Of a stretch of 17,514 bases of DNA, positions 1 through 6,502 are shown in pieces. The stretch lies in the NCBI GenBank assembly GCA_946538795.1, contig CAMNGY010000004.1:1-17514 (forward strand). The letters run 5' to 3'. The stretch comes from an uncultured Treponema sp. (GTDB lineage Bacteria > Spirochaetota > Spirochaetia > Treponematales > Treponemataceae). How positions within the stretch are numbered: the first letter of the stretch is position 1; every line of letters starts with the position of its first letter. A model generated the notes under the pieces. It was not told the origin of the DNA, made no database searches, and was given only the letters and a program-made list of their open reading frames with translations. A program made the position numbers and the translations under genes.

Positions 1-17
1 CTCCCCTTCCCCGCCCG

Positions 18-29
18 AATTCCGGAATT
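18..29. promoter_or_regulatory. 12-bp perfect palindrome, possible operator
   Basis: AATTCCGGAATT is a perfect 12-bp palindrome just downstream of the predicted start of the leftward promoter at 39-67. Its position fits an operator for the gene beyond the left edge. The palindrome is seen directly; the regulatory role is inference. Confidence 0.3.
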
Positions 30-38
30 GTTCTTATT

Positions 39-67
39 ATTATACACTTTTCAGCCCCCACTGACAA
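39..67 (-). promoter_or_regulatory. Sigma70-type promoter firing off the left edge
   Basis: On the minus strand TTGTCA (67-62) is followed after exactly 17 nt by a perfect TATAAT (44-39). The predicted start is near 32. A purine-rich GGGGAAGGGGAG lies at 12-1 and could be the ribosome binding site of a gene beginning just outside the window. The promoter is divergent from the one at 118-146. Sequence match only. Confidence 0.6.
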
Positions 68-117
68 GCAGGGCTCCCGGCGCTTCTGTCCCCCGCCGCC
101 GAAATCCCCCCTCCGCA

Positions 118-146
118 TTGACGCCCCGGGGCCAAACGGGTAAAAT
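118..146 (+). promoter_or_regulatory. Sigma70-type promoter for the small membrane protein gene
   Basis: TTGACG (118-123), a 17-nt spacer and TAAAAT (141-146). The predicted start is near 153, giving a leader of about 30 nt that contains GGAGG at 169-173 before the ATG at 184. This conventional layout differs from most promoters in the rest of the window. Confidence 0.6.
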
Positions 147-183
147 ATTCCGGTACTGATCTCTGAACGGAGGAAAATCTTTC

Positions 184-393
184 ATGAACAGGCGATTGAT
201 CCTGCCCGGCGGCATCCTGTGGATCGCCGGACTGATTCTCAGCATTGTGGGCCTGAATATCCATACGGACGCCGGTTCCCTGATCTCCGTCATCGGGAAC
301 ATTCTGTTCCTGCTGGGGCTGGGCATCGTGGGCGCTGCCTGGCTCATAGCCCGCAGGGATGCGGACGCCGCCCGGCGGAAACGGGAGGAGTGA
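184..393 (+). CDS. Small two-helix membrane protein, unknown function
   Basis: 69 residues. The start is well supported: GGAGG at 169-173 lies 10 nt upstream of the ATG, and a good promoter sits at 118-146. Two hydrophobic segments (about residues 4-24 and 34-55) are separated by a short polar loop (NIHTDAGS). The tail is highly charged and basic ([13 protein letters not shown]), which suggests a helical hairpin with a cytoplasmic C-terminus. No catalytic motif is visible and I do not recognise a family. The stop lies 5 nt before the next start, so the two genes are probably co-transcribed and the ribosome site of the next gene (GGGAGGAG, 383-390) lies inside this one. It belongs to the left fragment that may come from a different organism, most likely a Firmicute. 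Confidence 0.65.
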   Translation: MNRRLILPGGILWIAGLILSIVGLNIHTDAGSLISVIGNILFLLGLGIVGAAWLIARRDADAARRKREE

Positions 394-398
394 TTCCG

Positions 399-905
399 GT
401 GCTTCGGCGATTGTTCTGCCTCCTGCCGGCCCTGCTGCTTCTCCTGCCCTGCGCCCTGGGGGAGGAAGCCCCCGCAGAGGAGCTGCCGGTTTATCCCCCC
501 ATGGAGTATGATCTGGACATCCCCGGCAAGCGGGTTTATGACACCTATGTTTCGGATACCCTGCGCTTTACCATCGAAACCTTCCATATGGAGGGCAACA
601 AGTGCGTCCTTACGGAGGTCTGGGTGCAGGATCCCGGCCGCCAGATCCGTAAGGTGAACGCGGACTGGGGCAAGGACCTGGCCAACCCGCTCGCGACGAT
701 CCTCTCAGCCGCCATGCTCCTGCGCTTCAGCTTCGGCGCTGAGGTGGAGGCCAAGGCGATCGAGTCTGCCGTGGACAAGGTCCTGTCCGACGGCTGGCGC
801 ACCGGTGACATCGCGGGAAAGAACATCGACGCGGTGAAGGCCGCCGGCAAGCTCGTCGGAACAAAGAAGATGGGCCAGCTGGTCGTCGAGTACCTGAGCA
901 AATAA
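399..905 (+). CDS. Chimeric ORF: phosphodiester glycosidase-like N-terminus joined to LeuB C-terminus
   Basis: The start is GTG at 399, 8 nt after GGGAGGAG (383-390), giving 168 aa; an in-frame GTG at 390 fits the ribosome site less well. Residues 1-22 form a signal peptide (basic MLRR, then a long Leu run, ending near ALG-EE). Residues about 45-92 (YVSDTLRF, then [12 protein letters not shown] and NADWGK) resemble the entry region of clostridial phosphodiester glycosidase (NAGPA, DUF2233) proteins. From about residue 91 the match changes abruptly to the C-terminus of 3-isopropylmalate dehydrogenase: [19 protein letters not shown], then RTGDIA, then a final MGQLVVEYL. In E. coli LeuB the same place reads [21 protein letters not shown]. 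Neither half has its active site: the glycosidase catalytic core is absent, and so are the LeuB nucleotide and metal sites. A secreted leader on a cytosolic enzyme tail makes no functional sense. The likely cause is an assembly join within 669-695. Family assignments are from memory; LeuB is the surer. Confidence 0.7.
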   Translation: MLRRLFCLLPALLLLLPCALGEEAPAEELPVYPPMEYDLDIPGKRVYDTYVSDTLRFTIETFHMEGNKCVLTEVWVQDPGRQIRKVNADWGKDLANPLATILSAAMLLRFSFGAEVEAKAIESAVDKVLSDGWRTGDIAGKNIDAVKAAGKLVGTKKMGQLVVEYLSK

Positions 906-958
906 CCTGAGAGAGGAAAAAGCCGCCCTTTAGCAGAAAAAAATAAAAGAAAATATGT

Positions 959-986
959 AACCACCGGGAAGCCCCGTGGTTCTTTT
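959..986 (+). terminator. Rho-independent terminator after the leuB-like tail
   Basis: The arms 959-968 (aaccaccggg) and 972-981 (ccccgtggtt) pair with one mismatch around a 3-nt loop, followed by CTTTT. It lies about 55 nt after the stop at 905, as expected for the end of a leuB transcript. Confidence 0.65.
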
Positions 987-1134
987 AGTGATTATGCAAG
1001 GGTAATTCAGTAACGGCAGGTCATGAGCAAAACTTGCCTTGGCCTGTAGTTGCTTCGTTGCAATCACTGCAGTTTTGCATATGCGTCAAGCACACAGGGC
1101 GCGTATGAGTTTTCTGCATCCTCCTCTCCTTTGG
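987..1134 (+). other. Gene-free stretch between two terminators; possible small RNA
   Basis: No convincing ORF. The region can fold: gcaaaact (1027-1034) pairs perfectly with agttttgc (1071-1078), and inside that ttgc/gcaa forms a small hairpin. An alternative pairing is ggcaggt (1015-1021) with acttgcc (1032-1038). The stretch ends in a strong terminator (1135-1177) although another terminator already ends the upstream gene. That arrangement suits an independent small RNA, but I see no convincing promoter for one, so it may simply be spacer with a back-up terminator. Confidence 0.2.
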
Positions 1135-1177
1135 CCTGCTGGCCGTTTGTCAAACGGTCAGCAGGTTTTTCCTTTTT
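1135..1177 (+). terminator. Strong rho-independent terminator
   Basis: A 14-bp stem is formed by 1135-1148 (cctgctggccgttt) and 1152-1165 (aaacggtcagcagg), with one G-T wobble, a 3-nt loop and then TTTTTCCTTTTT. The T-tract is on the right, so it acts on rightward transcripts. The remaining 1178-1288 contains only a weak inverted repeat (tcaggg 1264-1269 with ccctga 1279-1284) downstream of the EamA stop. Confidence 0.85.
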
Positions 1178-1288
1178 AAAGGGCCTTTAAAAGGCAGGTC
1201 CTGTGTCAGCCGGACCAGAACTTCCGGGCAGGGATTGCAGGCCCCTCAGTTCCAGCGTTGTAATCAGGGTGCAATCTGCCCTGACCCG

Positions 1289-2191
1289 TCATTCCGCCGA
1301 GGCTTTTTTCCAGCGGGCAAAGGCCACGCCTATGATAAGGACGTATCCGGCGATGCTCGACGGCAGAGGTATCTCGCCCAGGAAGACGAAGCCCCACAAG
1401 GCCGCGAAAAGAACCTGAGTGTAATCAAAGACGGAAAGCTTCTTTGCCGGGGCGAACCTGTACGCGCTCGTTATGGAAAACTGCCCGAGCGCGGCGGAAA
1501 GGCCCGCCATGACAAGCATGAGCCACTGGGCCGCGCTCATCGGCACGAAATTCCTGAGCATGAAGGGCAGTGTCAGCAGGCAGGATGTCAGGGAGAAACA
1601 TATCACTATGACCGGGGTCTTTGCCCCCTTCCCCGTCGCCCTGCGGACGAACACATATGCACAGCCAGCGCCAAAGCCGCCGTACAAGCCCGCGAGGGAC
1701 GGGACCAGGGCCATGTTGCTGCCTGTGGGCCTGATTATGAGCAGGGCACCGGCAAACGCGACAAGGGTTGCAAGGATATCCGTCCCGGAAGGCCTCTCGC
1801 GCAGCAGGGGCACCGACAGGAGTATGGCAAAGAAGGGGGAGAGCTTGTTCAGCATGTTGGAGTCAGCCAGCACCAGCCTGTCTATCGCGTAGAAATTCGC
1901 GACCACTGCGGTCGTCCCGAACAGGCACCTGAAGACTATGTCCGCAGCGAAGGACTTCTCTATGACGAAGCCGTCCCGCCTGCCAATCAGGGCCGCCACC
2001 GCTATGACGAGGGCGAACGCATTGCGGAAGAAAGCCTTCTGCATGGTCGGCAGGTCCCCGGAAAGGCGGACGAAAAAGGTCATGAGCGAGAAGCCCACGC
2101 CCGCAAGGACGATGCACAGTATGCCCTTCGCCTGAGCGCCATGAGGGGCGGGCAGGCCAGGACCACGGTTCCCGGATTCAGCAGTACTCAT
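1289..2191 (-). CDS. EamA/DMT-family transporter
   Basis: 300 aa with about ten hydrophobic segments arranged as two EamA repeats (roughly residues 20-155 and 165-295), the usual size and topology of drug/metabolite transporter superfamily exporters. Recognisable features are the small first helix (GILCIVLAGVGFSLMTFFVR), ADSNMLNKLSPFFAILLS at the end of helix 4, a basic loop and LLIIRPTG closing repeat one, and FLGEIPLPSSIAGYVLIIG near the C-terminus. EamA proteins usually export amino acids, nucleosides or small metabolites across the inner membrane; the substrate cannot be read from sequence. The start has GGGAGG (2206-2201) 9 nt upstream, and that site overlaps the stop of the upstream acyltransferase gene. 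The two genes are therefore one operon with a 15-nt gap. The transporter may move a substrate related to acylation, but this is inference. Confidence 0.88.
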   Translation of the reverse strand: MSTAESGNRGPGLPAPHGAQAKGILCIVLAGVGFSLMTFFVRLSGDLPTMQKAFFRNAFALVIAVAALIGRRDGFVIEKSFAADIVFRCLFGTTAVVANFYAIDRLVLADSNMLNKLSPFFAILLSVPLLRERPSGTDILATLVAFAGALLIIRPTGSNMALVPSLAGLYGGFGAGCAYVFVRRATGKGAKTPVIVICFSLTSCLLTLPFMLRNFVPMSAAQWLMLVMAGLSAALGQFSITSAYRFAPAKKLSVFDYTQVLFAALWGFVFLGEIPLPSSIAGYVLIIGVAFARWKKASAE

Positions 2192-2206
2192 AACCTTAAG
2201 CCTCCC

Positions 2207-3349
2207 TCACCATCCGATCAGCCTGTACAGGCTTTTCAGCAGCCGGTGAAGCAGCAGGCCGGCGGCAAACGTAAGCAGGTATGACAGAATTACGAACAGG
2301 CCCGGCCATACCCCGCGCAGCCCGGCACCGTCCCAGAGCATTCCGGTGTGCCGCTCCAGCATCTCCAGCACGAAACCATGCAGCAGGAACATCTCGCTGG
2401 AAATCTCACCCGCCAGACGTACGAAAGGATTCCCGAAGCTCATGCCCTGCGACAGGACGGCGGCGGCCAGCAAGAGGCACGCTGTCATGCCGGCGCGGAG
2501 GGCATATTCCGACCATGAGACATAGTACACGTCCCTCATCCTCAGGTAGGCGTAAGCCAGAGCGGGAAGCAGGATAATGCTGCCGGCAAGGATGACGGCC
2601 GCATTCCGCCAGCGCGAAAGGAAGGCCTTGAACCGGCCCAGGCATTTCGCAAGGATGATCCCGTACGCAAAGCCCAATGACTGGCATCCCCAGCCGAACA
2701 AGGCCGGAATATATGAAAGCCCCGCACCAAAGCCCGGCTGGGCCATTCTGGCGTCATGGAACTGCTGGGTAAAAAGGCTGTACGCAATGGTGAAGGCAAT
2801 CAGGATAAGGTCGGCCCGGTCCAGGCCGCTGGCAGGCGCCTGAGAGCGCCCCGCGAACAGGAAATTCCCCGCAACCAGGGAGTCCCCCGAGAACAGGGAG
2901 CGGACCACAAAGAACACAAGGTAAAAGAGGATGGCCACCAGCATGTAGTTCATTCCTCCGGACCAAGGCGCGCATGAGAAAGCCAGCTTAAGGGCCAGCA
3001 CCAGAAGCAGGGGAAAAGCGGCCTTTACCAGCCTCCTGTGGAAGGATTTGAGGTAGCCTTCCCTGTACATGGCCCCGTAGGAAAGCCCATAACCCGAAAA
3101 AAGAAAGAAGAGTGTAACTGCGACCCAATGCAGGCAACCGGCCAGGCAATAGCGCTCACCCGCCCCGGTGTGGGCAAGTATGACGGAAAAACAACAGAAG
3201 GCTTTCAGGAAAAGCGTGTAGTCGCGCGACATGAAGGAGCGGTTCTCCGGATCCCGGCCGCATCCGTACAGGCCGGCGGCAATGAAGGCTAGCTGGAATA
3301 TGATGGAAAGGACCAGGTTCAAGTCGGCACACATAAGGCTTACATGCAT
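2207..3349 (-). CDS. Acyltransferase family 3 (OafA/YrhL-like) membrane protein
   Basis: 380 aa with roughly ten hydrophobic segments. Hallmarks of the acyltransferase-3 family are visible: DYTLFLKAFCCFSVILAH with the conserved His at about residue 60, FFLFSGYGLSYG at 81-92 followed by a basic stretch (FHRRLVKA), and a late GEISSEMFLLHGFVLE helix resembling the family's usual YLxH segment. Members transfer acetyl or other acyl groups to envelope glycans, lipopolysaccharide O-antigen, peptidoglycan or lipids at the inner membrane. The ATG at 3349 is the first in frame after a stop; ATG at 3334 is an alternative. Neither has a good Shine-Dalgarno site, and the promoter is unclear, with only a TATTAT-like box near 3376-3371. 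It heads the operon with the EamA gene and is divergent from the large membrane protein at 3544. A Wzy-like or other polytopic enzyme is less likely. Confidence 0.8.
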   Translation of the reverse strand: MHVSLMCADLNLVLSIIFQLAFIAAGLYGCGRDPENRSFMSRDYTLFLKAFCCFSVILAHTGAGERYCLAGCLHWVAVTLFFLFSGYGLSYGAMYREGYLKSFHRRLVKAAFPLLLVLALKLAFSCAPWSGGMNYMLVAILFYLVFFVVRSLFSGDSLVAGNFLFAGRSQAPASGLDRADLILIAFTIAYSLFTQQFHDARMAQPGFGAGLSYIPALFGWGCQSLGFAYGIILAKCLGRFKAFLSRWRNAAVILAGSIILLPALAYAYLRMRDVYYVSWSEYALRAGMTACLLLAAAVLSQGMSFGNPFVRLAGEISSEMFLLHGFVLEMLERHTGMLWDGAGLRGVWPGLFVILSYLLTFAAGLLLHRLLKSLYRLIGW

Positions 3350-3418
3350 GAACCATCATGCACGAGGCATATAATAGAAGAACTCGGACAGATGGTCAAG
3401 GAGCAGGAACTCTGCCGG

Positions 3419-3478
3419 GGCCGCCACAGCACGCCGGGGCGACACAGCACGCAGGGCCGCCACAACACGCAGGGCCGC
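3419..3478. repeat. 18-bp tandem repeat, about 3.3 copies
   Basis: Units start at 3419, 3437 and 3455, with a partial fourth copy at 3473-3478. The unit is GGCCGCCACAGCACGCAG with 1-3 differences between copies. It lies in the spacer between the divergent acyltransferase and membrane-protein genes, ending 28 bp before the -35 box at 3507. An open frame crosses it, but the encoded six-residue repeat (QHAGPP-like) is low complexity and lies upstream of the likely start, so I treat it as non-coding. Confidence 0.7.
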
Positions 3479-3506
3479 GCTCATCGGCACAAACCGTCCT
3501 GCTCAG

Positions 3507-3535
3507 TTGCAAAAACGGCAGATTGCTGTTATATT
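3507..3535 (+). promoter_or_regulatory. Promoter, apparently leaderless, for the 645-aa membrane protein
   Basis: TTGCAA (3507-3512), a 17-nt spacer and TATATT (3530-3535), then 8 nt to the ATG at 3544. A start 7-9 nt after the -10 box would fall on or just before the ATG. No Shine-Dalgarno site lies in front of the ATG. Confidence 0.6.
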
Positions 3536-3543
3536 CTTTTGCC

Positions 3544-5481
3544 ATGGACTTCACCATGGACAGCCAAAACACAAAGAGCGGACCTGCAGAAAGCCTTCAT
3601 GAGAACGCGGCCCCTCTCCTGCTCGCCTCGCTCGCATTCGCCTGCCTTGCGGGGGCCATAAGAAACAAGGTCCCCAACCTGATCCTTTACGCAAGCTCCA
3701 GCCTGCTCTTTTTTGCCGTATATTCGGTCGCGTCGTACCTGGCGGGCAAACGAAAAGGCCGGCACCTCCCCTTCGGGGAAAAGAGCTCAGAGCTTGCCGC
3801 GCTGCTGGCCGTCACAGCCCTGCTCCTGCTCAGCTTTTTCCGTGAGGGGAAGTCCAACGAGGGGGCGGACTTCAACGCATCCCTTTTCCGCTACCAGATT
3901 CCCCTCCCCTCCTACCTGCTCCTTTTGGCCGGCACGACGGCGGCCGCTTACGGCCTCGTAAGGATTCTGGGGAAAAACAGGCGCAGGCCCCTGGCCCGCC
4001 TCATCATATCCCTGCCATACGTGCTGCTTCTGGCCCTGACGACCTGGGTTCCCAACATCTTCTACAGCGACTACACCTTCTTCCACGCGGACGCATACTA
4101 CAGCTCCATCTGCGATGTCCTGAACCTGGCCCCCCTGGGCGAGCTGAACAAACCATTCTACGGGCACTACGCGATTTTCTTCCTGCTGCCCTGCCGCATA
4201 CTGCGCATGCTGGGCATGCCCTACAACATGGCCATAGCCAGCTGCATAGCCCTGGCCAGCCTGGTAACGCTCCTGGCGACCCTCTACGTCGTGGACAGAT
4301 CCGTCAGGAACGACGGGGTGTTCATCATCGCGCTCCTGTCCTTGGGGGATGTCTTCCTGATGTACGTGCAGAAGCTCTTCTTCGTAAAGGACGTCTCCCT
4401 TCAGCCCATCCCCCACAGGGTCATGTTCCCCGCCATAATCAGCGCATTCATGCTGGCTTCAGGAGACAAGAGGCCGGGCAGGGGCAGAATTGCGGCCCTG
4501 TATGCGCTGGCGGCGGCTGCCTTCCTGTGGAGTCCCGAAACGGGGCTTGTCTGCATCCTCTCTACGTCGCTCTATGTATTCCTGAGCCTTGCGGACCTTT
4601 CCGCACCGGTCTCGCCCGCGAACATCCTGCGCCTTGCGGCCTGCGCCCTGCTGGCCATCCTTTCCGTCCTGGCCGGATACCTTGTGGTGCTGGCCTACGA
4701 CCTGCTAACAAGCGGCCAAGGGGTGTCGCTGACGGGCTTCCTGTACCCTTTGGTAGGGGAATACGGCAGCATCGCGGTGAAGACCCCGCTCCCCGACCTC
4801 CTCAGGACATGGCTCCCGGTGCTTCTCTTCCTCCTGTCAAGCGCGGCGGTCCTCGCGGTCAGGATACTGCGCGTGCCCGACGGACGGGGGAAAGCCACGG
4901 CCTTCCTGTGCATCGCGGTGACAGCCCTTGGACTCATGGGCTACTTCATGAACAACCCCGTACAGCTGAACATCACGATCGTCTTCTTCCAGTTCGTCAT
5001 GCTGCTGGCCCCTCTGCTGGACAGGCTCGTCGCGGACCAGCCGCGGCTGAATCTGGGACCGGCCCTCAGCCTGCTCCTGCTTTCAGTCTTTTCCACGTTC
5101 ATGCTGGGGAACGCAGGCATGAAGGAAGTCCTTACCGACCGGCGGGCCACGGCCTGGCAAGTCAAAAGCCTGGCCAAATTCGCTCAGGAAACAGACGGCG
5201 ACATGGGCGAAGGCACGCTGGCCTTCGGACGCGGGGTCCCGGAGCTGCTTTCGGTGACAGGCAGGGATCCCGGCGTGCACGTCATAGACTGGGTGGACAT
5301 CATGTTTGACAGGAACCCCATCTATCTGGAGCATGTCAACGGCCAGATCCAGGCCACGGACCGCTTCTTCGCCTACCAGGACTCCGCCGCCCTGCTCCCC
5401 GCCAGCGCGGACTTCCACATAGAGAAGGAATACGAGTACATGGGCTGGAAATTCGCCCTGTACAGGCGCAACGGGGACTGA
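3544..5481 (+). CDS. Polytopic membrane protein, possible GT-C-type glycosyltransferase
   Basis: 645 aa from the ATG at 3544; ATG 3556 is an alternative. The frame is open back to 3358, but the extension is low-complexity repeat and lies upstream of the promoter. About 12-14 hydrophobic helices cover residues 20-560, followed by a soluble tail of about 80 residues. An extracytoplasmic loop near residues 170-210 contains NIFYSDYTFFHADAYYSS and then KPFYGHYAIFFL. Acidic residues in the first periplasmic loop with an aromatic-rich YGHY stretch recall GT-C glycosyltransferases or O-antigen polymerase-like enzymes that use polyprenyl-linked sugars. This is a resemblance in architecture only; I do not recognise a specific family. 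The divergent acyltransferase and EamA genes fit an envelope-glycan role. No related gene follows in the same operon, and 163 bp without a clear terminator separate it from the next gene. Confidence 0.75.
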   Translation: MDFTMDSQNTKSGPAESLHENAAPLLLASLAFACLAGAIRNKVPNLILYASSSLLFFAVYSVASYLAGKRKGRHLPFGEKSSELAALLAVTALLLLSFFREGKSNEGADFNASLFRYQIPLPSYLLLLAGTTAAAYGLVRILGKNRRRPLARLIISLPYVLLLALTTWVPNIFYSDYTFFHADAYYSSICDVLNLAPLGELNKPFYGHYAIFFLLPCRILRMLGMPYNMAIASCIALASLVTLLATLYVVDRSVRNDGVFIIALLSLGDVFLMYVQKLFFVKDVSLQPIPHRVMFPAIISAFMLASGDKRPGRGRIAALYALAAAAFLWSPETGLVCILSTSLYVFLSLADLSAPVSPANILRLAACALLAILSVLAGYLVVLAYDLLTSGQGVSLTGFLYPLVGEYGSIAVKTPLPDLLRTWLPVLLFLLSSAAVLAVRILRVPDGRGKATAFLCIAVTALGLMGYFMNNPVQLNITIVFFQFVMLLAPLLDRLVADQPRLNLGPALSLLLLSVFSTFMLGNAGMKEVLTDRRATAWQVKSLAKFAQETDGDMGEGTLAFGRGVPELLSVTGRDPGVHVIDWVDIMFDRNPIYLEHVNGQIQATDRFFAYQDSAALLPASADFHIEKEYEYMGWKFALYRRNGD

Positions 5482-5608
5482 CCGGCCCAAGGCGGGGCGG
5501 CCAGGACCGCGGACGCAGTGCGGACAGCCCAGCGTTCGCATCGCGCGCCCGTCAGTAAACGCCCGGGCCAAGGCACCGGAAGCCGGCAAAAAGACTTGCC
5601 GTCCTACC

Positions 5609-5637
5609 TTTACAAGTATCGATTTATATTATATCAT
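5609..5637 (+). promoter_or_regulatory. Promoter, apparently leaderless, for the PilZ gene
   Basis: TTTACA (5609-5614; 5 of 6 to consensus), a 17-nt spacer and TATCAT (5632-5637; 5 of 6), then 7 nt to the ATG at 5645. No Shine-Dalgarno sequence precedes the ATG, so transcription and translation probably start at the same base. Confidence 0.65.
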
Positions 5638-5644
5638 TGGCTTT

Positions 5645-6502
5645 ATGGCTATGACGAATGCAACTTTGCTGACGAAGTTTTACGAGAATTACAAAGACAC
5701 AGAAATCGCGTTTACAAAGGATATTATCAAGACCATCGCACTTGATCCCAGGCAGATTTTCCTGAAGTGCGCCGAAGGACAGTGGGCCTGCATCATAAAC
5801 TCCATGTCCTTCTCCCTTGCCCGCATCATAATCGGAACCAAAGGCGGGGCCTACGAAAAGCTCGCTACCCCTAATCCTCCCGCGGGACTGAGCCTCAGAA
5901 TCTGCTTCTACAAGCAGGACGGGCAGCAGATAAGCATCTTCCTTTCCTGCAAGGTAAAGGAAATAGTCCCGTACATGAACAGCAAGGATCTTGTCATCGT
6001 CACCCTGACCTATACGCAGCGGCCGCCGGAAGACCTCATAGAGAGGATGGGCCGCCTGCTTGAAGCCAACGACAACGCCCTCAAGCGCAAGGAGGACAGG
6101 ATCCCCATAAACCCCGAAAGCTGCCGCAAGCTGGGCATTCCAAAGGAAGAATGTGTGGCCATCATACAGAATGTCCCACGGCGCTGCATCCTGCGCGACA
6201 TTTCCTTCGGCGGAGCAAAGATAATCATCCTGGGCATGGCAAAATACCTCATGGGCAAGGAAGTCCAGCTCTCGCTGGAATTCGATGACCCGCATGAGAT
6301 CATACAGCTCAAGGGGACCATCACCAACACGGCGGAAGTGCAGGGACGCAAGGACATGGTCGTTGTCAGCGTGAAATACGATGAGGCGACGCTCTCCCTG
6401 TCCTACAAGATACACATAAACAACTACCTTACCTCGGCCAGGAAGGCCGACCTGAACCAGCAGTCCGACGCATCCTCGGCCCCTGCTGACGGAGCAATAT
6501 GA
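5645..6502 (+). CDS. PilZ-domain c-di-GMP effector protein
   Basis: 285 aa. The C-terminal half carries both PilZ signatures: RKEDR (RxxxR) at residues 148-152 and DISFGG (DxSxxG) at 185-190, followed by alternating beta strands to about 260. The spacing fits a PilZ barrel that binds cyclic di-GMP through the arginines and the D/S/G loop. Residues 10-130 form a separate predominantly beta N-terminal domain that could be a YcgR-like PilZN partner, joined by a helix (about 128-147). No membrane segment or signal peptide is visible, so the protein is cytoplasmic. In spirochaetes such proteins link c-di-GMP to motility and virulence; the partner here is unknown. ATG 5645 is chosen because it lies 7 nt after the -10 box; ATG 5651 is possible. 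The stop overlaps the next start by 4 nt (ATGA), so PilZ and TPR proteins are translationally coupled and may interact. Confidence 0.85.
   Translation: MAMTNATLLTKFYENYKDTEIAFTKDIIKTIALDPRQIFLKCAEGQWACIINSMSFSLARIIIGTKGGAYEKLATPNPPAGLSLRICFYKQDGQQISIFLSCKVKEIVPYMNSKDLVIVTLTYTQRPPEDLIERMGRLLEANDNALKRKEDRIPINPESCRKLGIPKEECVAIIQNVPRRCILRDISFGGAKIIILGMAKYLMGKEVQLSLEFDDPHEIIQLKGTITNTAEVQGRKDMVVVSVKYDEATLSLSYKIHINNYLTSARKADLNQQSDASSAPADGAI

Noticed and set aside
1235..2284. 349-codon plus-strand frame opposite the EamA gene
   Set aside because: Antisense shadow of a clear transporter gene; hydrophilic, biased composition and no ribosome site.
3358..3543. N-terminal extension of the 645-aa membrane protein back to 3358
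   Set aside because: It encodes low-complexity tandem repeats, lies upstream of a good promoter, has no ribosome site, and conserved-looking membrane sequence begins only after 3544.
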